Part shown: piece by piece, positions 1-7,783 of the stretch | Position numbering within the stretch: position 1 is the first letter of the stretch | How the letters are laid out: every line of letters begins with the position of its first letter | Assembly: GCA_964558715.1 (NCBI GenBank) | Contig: CAZLFD010000042.1 | Location: 1-13,063, forward strand | Length of the DNA: 13,063 nt | Source of the DNA: JBGSOV01 sp964558715 | Lineage (GTDB): Bacteria; Patescibacteriota; Gracilibacteria; CAIRYL01; GCA-016699755 | Direction of reading: 5' to 3' | Position numbers and translations under genes: made by a program | The notes under the pieces: generated by a model | What the model saw: the letters and a program-made list of their open reading frames with translations, nothing else | Told to the model about the DNA's origin: nothing | Database searches by the model: none

Positions 1-2
1 AA

Positions 3-791
3 CAACCCGAAGAGGAAGAGCTCGACGTGTCAGAAGTGGAAGAAGCGGTGGCGGAAGTGGAGGATGTGGAAGAGAGGGGGCTTCGCGCAATTCGTGAAGT
101 CACCACGATCATCGAAGAAGTAGAACAAAGCCTTACCGATGTGTCTGCCGAAACTCAAGCCGACACCGACGAGGAAGGGGCAAGCGATTCAGCTGCAGAA
201 TCGACCGAAAGCATAGATGCCGACCTCAAAAAATCTGTACTCGAACGGCTGCGCCGTGAGTTCGGATCGCCGCTCGTCAATGCCTGGCAAGAACATCTGG
301 GCCGGCGAAGACTTGGCATGGCAGATTTCAATCAAGCACAGCAGATTCTGCGGACGGCCCGCGAACAGCTTTTGCAACGCATGGTGCGAGATATCGATCC
401 CGAGCTGAAAGCCGCCTTCCGACAGTTTACGGCTGCAAGTGGTGATGCTGCTGTACCCGCAGCCGCATCTGCCACGGTGGCCGCCGTCATCAACGGATTT
501 TTCTCGCAGCTGCAGACTCGATTCCGTGACGCTTTCAAGGCCACACTCATAGTAGATGCCGAAGCGGAAGCGATGACTCTTGCCAATCCGGCCGCGTTAC
601 GAGATCATCTGGCGCGATTCCTAGAGCAAGAAACCGCAGCCGAACCGCAAGGCCGCCCCTTGCGCATACGGGTAAAGAAGCAGGGGGAGGGCACAAAGGT
701 AAAATTGGCCTTTGGCACGAAAGCGGAAGGCGAGAGCTACTATTTCATCGACCTAGATAACAGCGGCAACATCATACGCAGCTCGGAGTAG
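3..791 (+). CDS. Unrecognised acidic, Ala-rich protein, 5'-truncated by window edge
   Basis: The frame is open from the first complete codon at base 3 to TAG at 789-791. A GTG at 27 could serve as a start, but the acidic run QPEEEELD continues upstream of it, so the true start is probably outside the window. The visible part has an acidic coiled-coil-like segment (roughly the first 80 residues, many EVEE/EDVEE repeats), an Ala/Gln/Arg-rich helical middle, and a short C-terminal segment with a beta-like pattern (LRIRVKKQGEGTKVKLAFG). There is no signal peptide or membrane segment in the visible part. I do not recognise the family and assign no function. It converges on the helical repeat gene at 856-2148. 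Coding is supported by ORF length and a non-random amino-acid pattern. Confidence 0.75.
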   Translation, partial: QPEEEELDVSEVEEAVAEVEDVEERGLRAIREVTTIIEEVEQSLTDVSAETQADTDEEGASDSAAESTESIDADLKKSVLERLRREFGSPLVNAWQEHLGRRRLGMADFNQAQQILRTAREQLLQRMVRDIDPELKAAFRQFTAASGDAAVPAAASATVAAVINGFFSQLQTRFRDAFKATLIVDAEAEAMTLANPAALRDHLARFLEQETAAEPQGRPLRIRVKKQGEGTKVKLAFGTKAEGESYYFIDLDNSGNIIRSSE

Positions 792-800
792 ATAAAAATG

Positions 801-847
801 CGTCTGCAACCGGCCTGGCGCTTTCCCCTGCTTGCCATTTGCAGATG
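801..847. terminator. Possible bidirectional hairpin between convergent genes
   Basis: CGTCTGCAA at 801-809 pairs with TTGCAGATG at 839-847 (one G-T wobble). An inner TGGC/GCCA stem lies in the loop. The hairpin sits between the stop of the left-edge gene and the stop of the convergent gene ending at 856. On the + strand it is followed by a pyrimidine-rich stretch with no clean T-run, so it is a weak terminator candidate. Confidence 0.3.
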
Positions 848-855
848 GCTGATAG

Positions 856-2148
856 CTATTTCTTCTTCTTTCCATTCACCTGATCAAGTAATCCCTGAAT
901 GTATTTTACCAGTTTTTGGTCGCCAGATTTTTCTGCATACAGCTTCATCTGGAGCAATGTTTTTTTATTTTCCTTTAACTGCGATAGCAGCTTGATGTGC
1001 TTGATCTTTGCCTGTTCCTGAAAGAAGAGTCCTGCGTAGCATTTTTTAAGAAACTCTTTGTTGCCGGCTTTTTTAAATTTCTCACCGGCACGGATGTAGT
1101 TTTTTTTGTTGAAATACGAAATCCCCTCTTTTTCGTAGATTTTTTTGGCAATGCCCTCTGCATCTTTGGTCTGCTTAGCGTATTTGTGTGCCTCGATAAA
1201 ATCATCTTTTTTCAGATAAAACGCCGCCGCCTTTAGCGCCACATGCTGAATCGCTTCGGTGTCTTCGGCTTCTTGGGCAAACCTCATCGCTTTTTCGAAA
1301 TCTTGTTTTTCGAGATGATGGAGCAAGATTTTACGGAATGCCACTTTGCGGTTTTGTTCCACTATTTCAGTACGATCGCTGAGGAGTTGCGCTAATTCTG
1401 CTAACTTTGCCAGCGATTTTGGCGACACAGAAAATGCTTCTTCTACTTCATCGGGAATGTCGAGCAAGTTCAAAACAAGTGCTTCGGTAATCGGCATAAT
1501 CTCGTAGAGCTCGTTGATGTAGCGCTCGAAAGTACCATATACCAAATCGATATCAGCGCCTTCAAAGTGCAGGCAAACTCGGTTTGGCGTTATTTTTACT
1601 TGCAGGTCGGAAACATCAAATTTAAGCGCATAGAGATACGCATAGAGAATCGCGACCTGGTGGTTATCGCCCGAGAGCTGGCTGGTTTTTGGGTTTTTGA
1701 GCAGCGCGCCAAACCCTTGCGCCTTTTTCGGTTCATAAGCAACCTGATTACGAAAATACTCCATAATCTGCTTTAGGTACTGCAATTGTTTGTTATAGTC
1801 TTTAAGCTTTTCGGTATTGATTTCTTTTTCAAAGAGCTCAAAGTAGATCTGGTCGACATCTGGCACTTGCATAAAACTGTACGACTGGAACGAACTTTTG
1901 ATCGCTTTGAGGTTACCATACATACCACTCCGTGTTTCTTTGGTGAGCGATGCGTAATTCTTCAGTTTGCGTTCACACCACAGCAAAAAGCTGGCGGCAT
2001 CATTTTGCATCAAAGCGACAACATTTTTGCGCACTTGTTCTTGGTCGCTATTCGAACCCAGCGAACTCAAAAATGCATCTGCCGCTTTTTCAAAATCATT
2101 CACATAGGGGCTAAACGTGGCGCGGACTTTTTTGAGCATGTTTTGCAT
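856..2148 (-). CDS. Helical TPR-like repeat protein with possible degenerate transglutaminase-like segment
   Basis: Lysine-rich cytoplasmic-looking protein of 430 residues from ATG at 2148. A TTG at 2163 would add five residues; I prefer the ATG because a TATAAT box at 2176-2181 would put a TTG start almost at the transcript end. There is no signal peptide or TM helix. Residues about 1-140 are helical. Residues 160-206 (GDNHQVAILYAYLYAL ... RVCLHFEGADIDLVYG) have the layout of a transglutaminase-like core, but the nucleophile position reads Asn162 and the His position reads Arg190, so it would be inactive. Residues about 270-370 show paired-helix repeats (FEKAMRFAQEAEDTEAIQHVALKAAAFYLKKDDFIEAHKYA) of TPR/SNAP type. 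It follows pilC by 121 bp on the same strand. A role as a pilus-associated scaffold is only suggested by position. Confidence 0.8.
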   Translation of the reverse strand: MQNMLKKVRATFSPYVNDFEKAADAFLSSLGSNSDQEQVRKNVVALMQNDAASFLLWCERKLKNYASLTKETRSGMYGNLKAIKSSFQSYSFMQVPDVDQIYFELFEKEINTEKLKDYNKQLQYLKQIMEYFRNQVAYEPKKAQGFGALLKNPKTSQLSGDNHQVAILYAYLYALKFDVSDLQVKITPNRVCLHFEGADIDLVYGTFERYINELYEIMPITEALVLNLLDIPDEVEEAFSVSPKSLAKLAELAQLLSDRTEIVEQNRKVAFRKILLHHLEKQDFEKAMRFAQEAEDTEAIQHVALKAAAFYLKKDDFIEAHKYAKQTKDAEGIAKKIYEKEGISYFNKKNYIRAGEKFKKAGNKEFLKKCYAGLFFQEQAKIKHIKLLSQLKENKKTLLQMKLYAEKSGDQKLVKYIQGLLDQVNGKKKK

Positions 2149-2175
2149 TTTGAGCAGGCGCAAAATATTCCCAGT

Positions 2176-2181
2176 ATTATA
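2176..2181 (-). promoter_or_regulatory. -10 box (TATAAT) upstream of helical repeat gene
   Basis: A perfect TATAAT on the minus strand predicts a transcript start near 2169 and a leader of about 20 nt before ATG 2148. The -35 position at 17-bp spacing reads TTCCAA, a poor match, so the promoter may be weak or activator-dependent. It suggests the gene can be expressed apart from the pilus operon. Confidence 0.4.
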
Positions 2182-2214
2182 CCGGAATTCAAGGATATTT
2201 GGAATGCGAAAGTC

Positions 2215-2239
2215 TTGGCTTCGGCTTCAATAAAGCCAA
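2215..2239 (-). other. Hairpin after pilC
   Basis: TTGGCTT at 2215-2221 and AAGCCAA at 2233-2239 form a perfect 7-bp stem with an 11-nt loop, about 30 bp beyond the pilC stop. No T-run follows on the minus strand, so this may be an attenuator, an mRNA-stabilising hairpin or chance rather than an intrinsic terminator. Confidence 0.25.
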
Positions 2240-2269
2240 CTCAATTCCTGCTGAGCACCGCTACTCCTT

Positions 2270-3454
2270 TTACGCTGTCGCAACTTCAGACATGTTCATG
2301 ATTGGTCCCATAATCGCAGCTACGAGGAACCCGACGACTCCACCGATAAGCAGGATGATGATCGGCTCCATCAGCGAGCTGAGGTTTTTTACGATGTTGT
2401 CGACTTCATCTTCGTAAAACTCCGCCAATTTCTCCGAAACACCATCTAGCTGTGCCGTCTGCTCACCAACACCGATCATCGAAACAAGCATGATCGGCCA
2501 CATCTTCTTTTGCCCTTTAATATTCTCAGCAACAGTAATACCCTGCGATACGTCGTCGGAGATAAGGACGATGCGGCGGCGATAGACCTCAGAGCCAACC
2601 ACCTCAGAGGTGATTTCGAGTGTTTTTGTAATGGTGATTCCAGAACGGAGCAGGGTTGAGATACTGCGGCAAAAACGCGCAAGTACCACTTTGCGAGCAA
2701 GGTTTCCGAAAACCGGCATGGCAAAGATAAACTGATCCCAATAGTATTTTCCATTTTTTGTTTTTTTCCACTTGCCCAATAGCACAAAAAAGCCGAATGA
2801 CAAGCCAATACAGAGCACCCAGTTCGGGACGATCAGCCAAGAGCCGGTCAAAAAGTCACTGATAGTGATAAGGGCTTGGGTAGATTTTGGCAGCTCCTTT
2901 CCGCCTTGTTCGAACATGTCTTTGAGGTTCGGAATAACGAGTACGGTGACCGCGCCTACGACTACAACCAGTACAAAGATTATCGCAATCGGATACATCA
3001 TCGCGCCCTTGATCTTGCCTTTGATCTTGGCAGAGGCCTCCATTTGATCGGCGATGTCGAGCAATACATTGTTCAATTTTCCTGAAACCTCACCCGAGTG
3101 CAACATACCGATCTGTGCGTCTTCAAAAACATCAGGATATTTACGCATCCCGACTGAAAGCGGCTGCCCGCCTTCTACCGTATGTCGCAAGTGTTCACAA
3201 ACACGTTTTACCTTTGGATTTTGTGCCTGCTCTTCAAGAATAAGCAGCGCTTTTACCAAGGATAAACCCGCGTTGATCATAGTCGCTAGCAGGCGGAAAA
3301 GTGTGACGCGTTCTTTAACCTTGACCTTCCCATGTTCGATGAGAAAGTCGTTGACCTTTTGCATAAACCCACCGGTGCGGTGTTGTTCGATGAGTTGGTT
3401 ACCCTGCTGTGTCTCGCTCTCAGCCTTGCCGATATGTATCATCTGATTATCCAT
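2270..3454 (-). CDS. pilC: Type IV pilus inner-membrane platform protein PilC (GspF family)
   Basis: 394 residues, close to the usual family length. PilC is the polytopic inner-membrane protein on which the PilB/PilT ATPases act to insert or remove pilins. Two T2SSF domains are visible: the first at about 46-172 (LFRLLATMINAGLSLVKAL, then AQIGMLHSGEVSGKL), the second at about 253-375 (ARFCRSISTLLRSGITI, then MLVSMIGVGEQTAQLDGV). TM segments lie at about 153-175, 207-226 and 362-384, with the characteristic C-terminal run MEPIIILLIGGVVGFLVAAI. The first about 45 residues are a polar lead-in. The start ATG at 3454 lies 24 bp after the pilB stop, and no Shine-Dalgarno is visible (taagcccacATG). 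Last gene of the pil cluster; identification is firm. Confidence 0.95.
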   Translation of the reverse strand: MDNQMIHIGKAESETQQGNQLIEQHRTGGFMQKVNDFLIEHGKVKVKERVTLFRLLATMINAGLSLVKALLILEEQAQNPKVKRVCEHLRHTVEGGQPLSVGMRKYPDVFEDAQIGMLHSGEVSGKLNNVLLDIADQMEASAKIKGKIKGAMMYPIAIIFVLVVVVGAVTVLVIPNLKDMFEQGGKELPKSTQALITISDFLTGSWLIVPNWVLCIGLSFGFFVLLGKWKKTKNGKYYWDQFIFAMPVFGNLARKVVLARFCRSISTLLRSGITITKTLEITSEVVGSEVYRRRIVLISDDVSQGITVAENIKGQKKMWPIMLVSMIGVGEQTAQLDGVSEKLAEFYEDEVDNIVKNLSSLMEPIIILLIGGVVGFLVAAIMGPIMNMSEVATA

Positions 3455-3478
3455 GTGGGCTTAGATTAGAAGGGAAGG

Positions 3479-4723
3479 TTAATGGCCGCTCGAGACTTTG
3501 TAGACTTCTTCAAGAGTAGTGTGTCCGTTTAATGCTTTGATAAAGCCGTCTTGAAGGAGTGTGACCATCCCTTTGTCGATACAACGGTCTTGAATTTCTG
3601 CCTCGCGCTCGCCATCGAGCACCATCTTTTCGATTTCGCGATCCATGCGCATCACCTCATACACACCCAAGCGACCTTTGTACCCGCCATTACAAGCATC
3701 GCAGCCTTTCGCACGAAAGAGCGTGTATGACCCCGACTCGAGAGCCGCGTGGTCAAGTTCACGGTCTTTACATTTACCGAGCACGTCCCGTACCTCCTTA
3801 ACGACGACTTCGGGTGGCTGAAATTCTTCTTTGCAGTGCGGACACAAGCGGCGACAAAGCCTCTGGGCCAGGATATAACGCAGGGTAGAGGTGATCTTAA
3901 ATGGCTGCACCCCCATGTCTAAGAGACGGGTGATGGTGGATATGGCAGAGTTGGTATGGATGGTAGAAAGCACCATATGCCCCGTAAGCGCGGCTTTAAT
4001 AGCGATTTCAATCGTCTCTTGGTCGCGGATTTCACCCACCATGATGATGTCTGGGTCTTGGCGAAGGGCGGTACGCAAGCCGCTCGAAAAGTCGAAGCCG
4101 ATGTCAGGGTGCACCTGACTCTGCGAAAGGCCCGGCATTTCGTACTCGACCGGATCTTCGATTGTCATGATGTTTACATCCTCTTTGTTCAACTTATACA
4201 GTGTGGAATAGAGAGTGGTCGTTTTACCAGAACCGGTTGGCCCCGTTACCAGGGTGATTCCGTTTGGATTCTTAACCATCTCGTACATATAGTCGAGGCT
4301 GTTGCCGGTAATACCGAGTTCTACGTAATCAGGGATGGTACGGTTTTTGTCTTGCAGACGCATACAAACCTTTTCGCCGTGAATAGTAGGAAGGCTCGAA
4401 ACACGAAGCTCGATCTCGCGCCGGTCTTCGGTGAACATCTGCAAGCGACCATCTTGCGGTTTGCGCTGCTCGTCGATCTTCATGTTTGAGAGGATCTTAA
4501 TGCGCGACACCACTGCCAGATGAATATTTGTGGGATATTCAATGATCTCGCGCAGCACGCCGTCTATACGAAAGCGAATGCGCACAGAGTTCTCTCCTGG
4601 CTCGATGTGAATATCCGAAGCCCCCAAGTCGAGCGCGTGCGAAAGCAAACTCATAACTATTTGCGGGATGTTACCCGCAATAATCGCGTCGCGCGCCTTT
4701 TTTAGGTTGAACCTATCTGGCAT
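3479..4723 (-). CDS. pilB: Type IV pilus extension ATPase PilB/GspE, short form lacking the N-terminal domain
   Basis: 414 residues against roughly 560-570 for typical PilB. Hexameric ATPase that powers pilus assembly at the cytoplasmic face of PilC. Visible motifs: the GASDIHIEP start of the N2 domain at 34-42, Walker A GPTGSGKTT at 161-169, Asp box TIEDPVEY at 187-194, Walker B IIMVGEIRD at 226-234, His box GHMVLSTIHTN at 248-258, and two CxxC pairs (C294/C297, C341/C344) as in PilB/GspE zinc-binding domains and unlike PilT. The MshEN/N1 domain that normally precedes N2 is absent. Only 8 bp separate ATG 4723 from the pilO stop, so it has not been split into an upstream ORF. A closely related GspE-type role cannot be excluded, but the PilN/PilO/PilC neighbours favour T4P. 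No Shine-Dalgarno is visible (ctctcttcATG). Confidence 0.94.
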   Translation of the reverse strand: MPDRFNLKKARDAIIAGNIPQIVMSLLSHALDLGASDIHIEPGENSVRIRFRIDGVLREIIEYPTNIHLAVVSRIKILSNMKIDEQRKPQDGRLQMFTEDRREIELRVSSLPTIHGEKVCMRLQDKNRTIPDYVELGITGNSLDYMYEMVKNPNGITLVTGPTGSGKTTTLYSTLYKLNKEDVNIMTIEDPVEYEMPGLSQSQVHPDIGFDFSSGLRTALRQDPDIIMVGEIRDQETIEIAIKAALTGHMVLSTIHTNSAISTITRLLDMGVQPFKITSTLRYILAQRLCRRLCPHCKEEFQPPEVVVKEVRDVLGKCKDRELDHAALESGSYTLFRAKGCDACNGGYKGRLGVYEVMRMDREIEKMVLDGEREAEIQDRCIDKGMVTLLQDGFIKALNGHTTLEEVYKVSSGH

Positions 4724-4731
4724 GAAGAGAG

Positions 4732-5406
4732 TTAGTTACGATGAAAAGCACTGACCTGCAGATTTATCGAATAGAGAGGGTCTTCTTCGGCAATCAGCTC
4801 GCCCTCACTCTCGAAGTTAGGAATGGTGACGCTAATCTGATCGACCTGCATCATGCGAATCGGATTCCCATCGTAAAAGTCTTTTTCTTCGATGGAACCA
4901 GAATTAGCGACCATTTGCATAAAACGCACAAAATTCACATTATTCGCCTGAAACGAAAGACGTATCGGTAACATGCTGTATTCACCAACTGTTTTTACTC
5001 CTCCGTATGAAATAGCACTCAGGGTCATCACTCCTGATTTTTCGAGCTGTAATGAGAAATTCTCTAAGAAGCGAGTCAGTGGCCCCAGCTGCTCCCCAAA
5101 AGGCAAAACCTTGTTGATGCGCGGGCTGTATTTTTCTGAATAGAGATTGAAATTATTCGCCAGGTTAATGCTCTCGCTCTCTTGCTCTTGGATTTTTGTC
5201 TCGATAGTAGTGATTTCTTTGTCTACCTGTTCGATTTGTAGCTTCGTCTGCTCGAGCTCAGACAGTTTCGGATAAGTATGTAATCCTACGCTTCCGGCTA
5301 TGGAAAGAGCAGCTAAGCCGTAATAGACAAAAACATTCTGCACCAACATCTTGAACAGATTCGGCTTGTTGTGGTCTTTGCTTTTGATTTCCGGCATTTC
5401 AAACAT
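4732..5406 (-). CDS. pilO: PilO-like type IV pilus alignment protein
   Basis: 224 residues with bitopic PilO architecture: a short cytoplasmic N-terminus, one TM helix at about 24-43, a coiled coil at about 47-80 (LEQTKLQIEQVDKEITTIET) and a mixed alpha/beta periplasmic-side domain to the end (SYGGVKTVGEYSMLPIRLSF, then FVRFMQMVANSG). PilO pairs with PilN through coiled coil and ferredoxin-like domains and links the platform to outer parts of the machine. The call rests on this fold pattern and on the order pilN-pilO-pilB-pilC; primary-sequence similarity to well-studied PilO is weak, as is normal for the family. ATG 5406 follows the pilN stop by 20 bp, and the stop is 8 bp before pilB. Confidence 0.8.
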   Translation of the reverse strand: MFEMPEIKSKDHNKPNLFKMLVQNVFVYYGLAALSIAGSVGLHTYPKLSELEQTKLQIEQVDKEITTIETKIQEQESESINLANNFNLYSEKYSPRINKVLPFGEQLGPLTRFLENFSLQLEKSGVMTLSAISYGGVKTVGEYSMLPIRLSFQANNVNFVRFMQMVANSGSIEEKDFYDGNPIRMMQVDQISVTIPNFESEGELIAEEDPLYSINLQVSAFHRN

Positions 5407-5426
5407 GGTGCCTGGGAAGAAAAGGG

Positions 5427-7196
5427 TTATTTTGCCGTTCTGGCAATCGAATCATTGAGTGCTTTATCTGCATCAGGATAATAGGCGAAGCTCAGACTGA
5501 ATGAACTCACCGAACCACCCTCATCATCATCCGATTTAGAAAAACTGCGCAGAGCCGCCCCTTCAAAAAACTCATCAGCATTAATCGCTTCGATGAGTTG
5601 GGTCAATTTACTAATACTTAGACGTTTTGGATCACGCACAGAGCCGGTGATACTGACCTGAACTGCATCTCCGTCCATGCGGCCAGAATAGCTGTTAAAC
5701 ACTAACATGCGGATGGCATTGTTCAATTCCGGTGTCAGATTAAGCGCCTTAAGGGTGATTTTGTTAATCCGCAGCATGATCTCCAAAAAATCTATACGGT
5801 GCTCGATAACTTGCTTCAGGGTCTTATTGTCTTTGATATTTTCCGTTTCTTGCTGGTAATTACTGATTTCAGAGTTGATTTTTTTGAGCGCATTGTCTTT
5901 TTCTGCTTTTTTCGCTTGAACCCCCGCCAGTTCGGCCCCATAGTTGCGCGCGTTAAGCACGCTAGAAAGGCTGCTATCGGGTGACAATAGAGCATTAAAG
6001 ATAATCCAAGAAAAAAGCGGGACTATTAGTGATACACCGGCAACGAAACGGCTGGCAAGCAGCATCCTTTCACGTTTTTTTGCCTTCACTTGCATTTGTC
6101 GATCTTCCTCTTCTTTGTTCGCTTTTTCGGCAAAATCCTCGCCAAGTACGGTGTCATTCTGTTCGGCCTGGCTTTGTTTCGTTCTTTGTACAATGGCCGA
6201 AACAAGCGACTGCTTTTTCCCTTCCTGAGGCTGCGCTTCGGCTGGTTCGGTGGCGCCATCGGTAACGAACTTGGGGTCACTTTTCGCGTTCGGATCATAA
6301 CCCGGTGCAAGTGTCTCATCGAGCCCCATGCTTTGGTAGAGCGATGTCATATTGCGTTCCGGTGTCTCGCCATCAACCACTTGCCCATCAGCATCGGCCT
6401 CTTGTGGAGCGGTATTCTCTTGGTTGTTCGCCTCGGGCGGCTGCGATGCATTTACAGTATTTCCAGCCTCTGGGGCTGGAACAACATCGCTTACTGCTCC
6501 TTCGGCATCAACGACATTTTGATCAGTAGGCGCTTCGGGGGTAATAAGGGTCGGCTCACCGGTAAGAGGAGAGTCGTCCACCGGTTCTGATGCGCCACTG
6601 CTCTCTTCGTCAGCAAGTGGTGGAGTAACAAGAATCGGTTCACCCGCTGCCGGCGGAAGTGTTTCCGCTTCTGGAGCTACGCCCTGAGCATTCGCATCGA
6701 GTGTGGAGTCGGGAGTCTTTTTCTTCATCATCCCCATTAAGCCGCCACCGGCATTCTTAAGCTCGGCAGCATTGGGCAATACATTCTCTCTGGAATCATC
6801 ATTGGCTGAGCCTGGGGCAGGATTTTCGGCAGCATTCGATGATTCTTGTGATGAAGCATCAGAGATAGCAGAATCAAGCACCGTTTTAAGCAGTTCTTCG
6901 TCGACGGGCTCCTTTGAGGTTTTGCCATCATCAGAGCTGACGTTCTTGGTAATTTCTTTAATGACAATGTCAGGATTATCGCTTGGCCCAAGAAAGGCAA
7001 GTGGGTCGCCATCTTCTTTTTCTCGTGCCGCACCCGCACCCAAATCGGCAAGTGGGTCTTCATCCTTTGGTGCCTTGTCTTTTTTTAAAAAACCGAACAT
7101 ACCGCCTTTTTTTGATTTATCATCACCTTTTTTAGGCTGTGCGTGTGGGTCTTGCTGCGGATCGCCGGATGGTTGATTTTTTTTCTTTCCGAACAT
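5427..7196 (-). CDS. pilN: PilN-like protein with long disordered cytoplasmic N-terminal extension
   Basis: 589 residues against about 180-220 for usual PilN. Residues 1-45 are Lys/Gly-rich (MFGKKK, then GGMFGFLKKD). Residues 45-365 are a low-complexity Ala/Pro/Glu/Asp/Asn-rich stretch predicted disordered. A basic patch KAKKRER at 371-377 precedes one TM helix at about 379-403, a coiled coil at about 420-465 (KKAEKDNALKKINSEISNYQ), and a PilN-like domain at about 465-589 (LEIMLRINKITLKALNLTPE, VQVSITGSV, SISKLTQLIEAINA). The last 200 residues match PilN architecture. The canonical PilN tail motif that docks into PilM (INLLPWR type) is not seen, and no pilM lies nearby. Repeated short motifs occur in the extension. 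First gene of the pil operon; ATG 7196 has no Shine-Dalgarno (tcaaaaaaataATG). The C-terminal assignment is likely; the role of the extension is unknown. Confidence 0.8.
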   Translation of the reverse strand: MFGKKKNQPSGDPQQDPHAQPKKGDDKSKKGGMFGFLKKDKAPKDEDPLADLGAGAAREKEDGDPLAFLGPSDNPDIVIKEITKNVSSDDGKTSKEPVDEELLKTVLDSAISDASSQESSNAAENPAPGSANDDSRENVLPNAAELKNAGGGLMGMMKKKTPDSTLDANAQGVAPEAETLPPAAGEPILVTPPLADEESSGASEPVDDSPLTGEPTLITPEAPTDQNVVDAEGAVSDVVPAPEAGNTVNASQPPEANNQENTAPQEADADGQVVDGETPERNMTSLYQSMGLDETLAPGYDPNAKSDPKFVTDGATEPAEAQPQEGKKQSLVSAIVQRTKQSQAEQNDTVLGEDFAEKANKEEEDRQMQVKAKKRERMLLASRFVAGVSLIVPLFSWIIFNALLSPDSSLSSVLNARNYGAELAGVQAKKAEKDNALKKINSEISNYQQETENIKDNKTLKQVIEHRIDFLEIMLRINKITLKALNLTPELNNAIRMLVFNSYSGRMDGDAVQVSITGSVRDPKRLSISKLTQLIEAINADEFFEGAALRSFSKSDDDEGGSVSSFSLSFAYYPDADKALNDSIARTAK

Positions 7197-7224
7197 TATT
7201 TTTTTGATGTGTTACGTTCGGTTA

Positions 7225-7253
7225 ATTATAGAAGAAACTACAAAAAAAATCAA
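7225..7253 (-). promoter_or_regulatory. Sigma70-type promoter of the pil operon
   Basis: On the minus strand TTGATT (7253-7248, four of six consensus bases, TTGA exact) is followed after exactly 17 bp by a perfect TATAAT (7230-7225). Predicted transcript start is near 7218, leaving a leader of about 22 nt before the pilN ATG at 7196. It lies within the 130-bp gap between rplU and pilN, so the pilus genes can be transcribed separately from rplU. Confidence 0.7.
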
Positions 7254-7311
7254 ATCTGAATTTGCAGAAAATGCTGCACTTGAAGCGTGCTTTGATAGAA
7301 TTGACAACAAA

Positions 7312-7323
7312 GCGGATATCCGC
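7312..7323. other. 12-bp perfect palindrome just after rplU
   Basis: GCGGATATCCGC lies 3 bp beyond the rplU stop codon. As RNA it gives only a 4-bp stem and 4-nt loop, followed on the minus strand by TTTGTTG, so it is at best a weak terminator. It could also be a binding site. Confidence 0.3.
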
Positions 7324-7326
7324 AGT

Positions 7327-7731
7327 TTATTCTTCCGATTTGGCTTTTGCGGCTGGTTTCTTCGCTATCGGCTCTTTCGCCGTTTCGGTTTTTGGTGCTG
7401 CTTTCGTAGATTTAGCAGCCGAAACGTCGACGTTGGTGATTTCGATATTGCTGAATTGTTGGCGATGGCCATGAACCGTTTTGTGGCGCTTTTTCGACTG
7501 AAACTTCACGACACGTACCTTATCAGCTCTTCCGTGGTCCAACACCTTCGCCGACACTTTGGCTCCTTCTACATACGGCGTGCCGACTGTGGTGTCTTTT
7601 CCGTCGTTTACTAGGTACACACGTTCAAAAGTTACAGAAGACCCCGACTCGTTCGGAAGTGATTCTACCTGTAGTTTCGCACCCTTTTCGGCACGATATT
7701 GTTTTCCTCCGGTCTCAAAAATGGCAAACAT
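7327..7731 (-). CDS. rplU: Large ribosomal subunit protein L21 (bL21) with C-terminal extension
   Basis: 134 residues against about 103 in most bacteria. The start MFAIFETGGKQYRAEKG is the canonical bL21 N-terminus, followed by KVRVVKFQSKKRHKTVHGHRQ, the conserved basic segment that contacts 23S rRNA. The family core ends near residue 102 (SNIEITNVDV). The last about 32 residues are a Lys/Ala/Pro-rich tail (KAAPKTETAKEPIAKKPAAK). The frame remains open upstream, but conservation fixes the start at ATG 7731. AAGGAG is present only 1 nt before the ATG, closer than usual. The usual partner rpmA (bL27) is not adjacent; the next gene on the strand is pilN. Identification is firm. Confidence 0.95.
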   Translation of the reverse strand: MFAIFETGGKQYRAEKGAKLQVESLPNESGSSVTFERVYLVNDGKDTTVGTPYVEGAKVSAKVLDHGRADKVRVVKFQSKKRHKTVHGHRQQFSNIEITNVDVSAAKSTKAAPKTETAKEPIAKKPAAKAKSEE

Positions 7732-7783
7732 ACTCCTTGAGTAAAAATAAAGCCTATCCATCTTGTCTAAATTGTAATTCGGC

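Noticed and set aside
3..791. TGA-recoding (code 25) as in Gracilibacteria
   Set aside because: Tested across the window: lemA ends in TGA exactly at the family C-terminus (11066-11068), and no gene needs TGA read as Gly.
1786..2301. 171-codon open frame antisense to the helical repeat gene
   Set aside because: Phe/Ile-rich reading that mirrors Lys/Glu-rich sense codons; the sense strand is clearly coding.
6090..6590. 166-codon open frame antisense to the pilN tail
   Set aside because: Shadow of a biased low-complexity coding strand; no start signal or recognisable domain.
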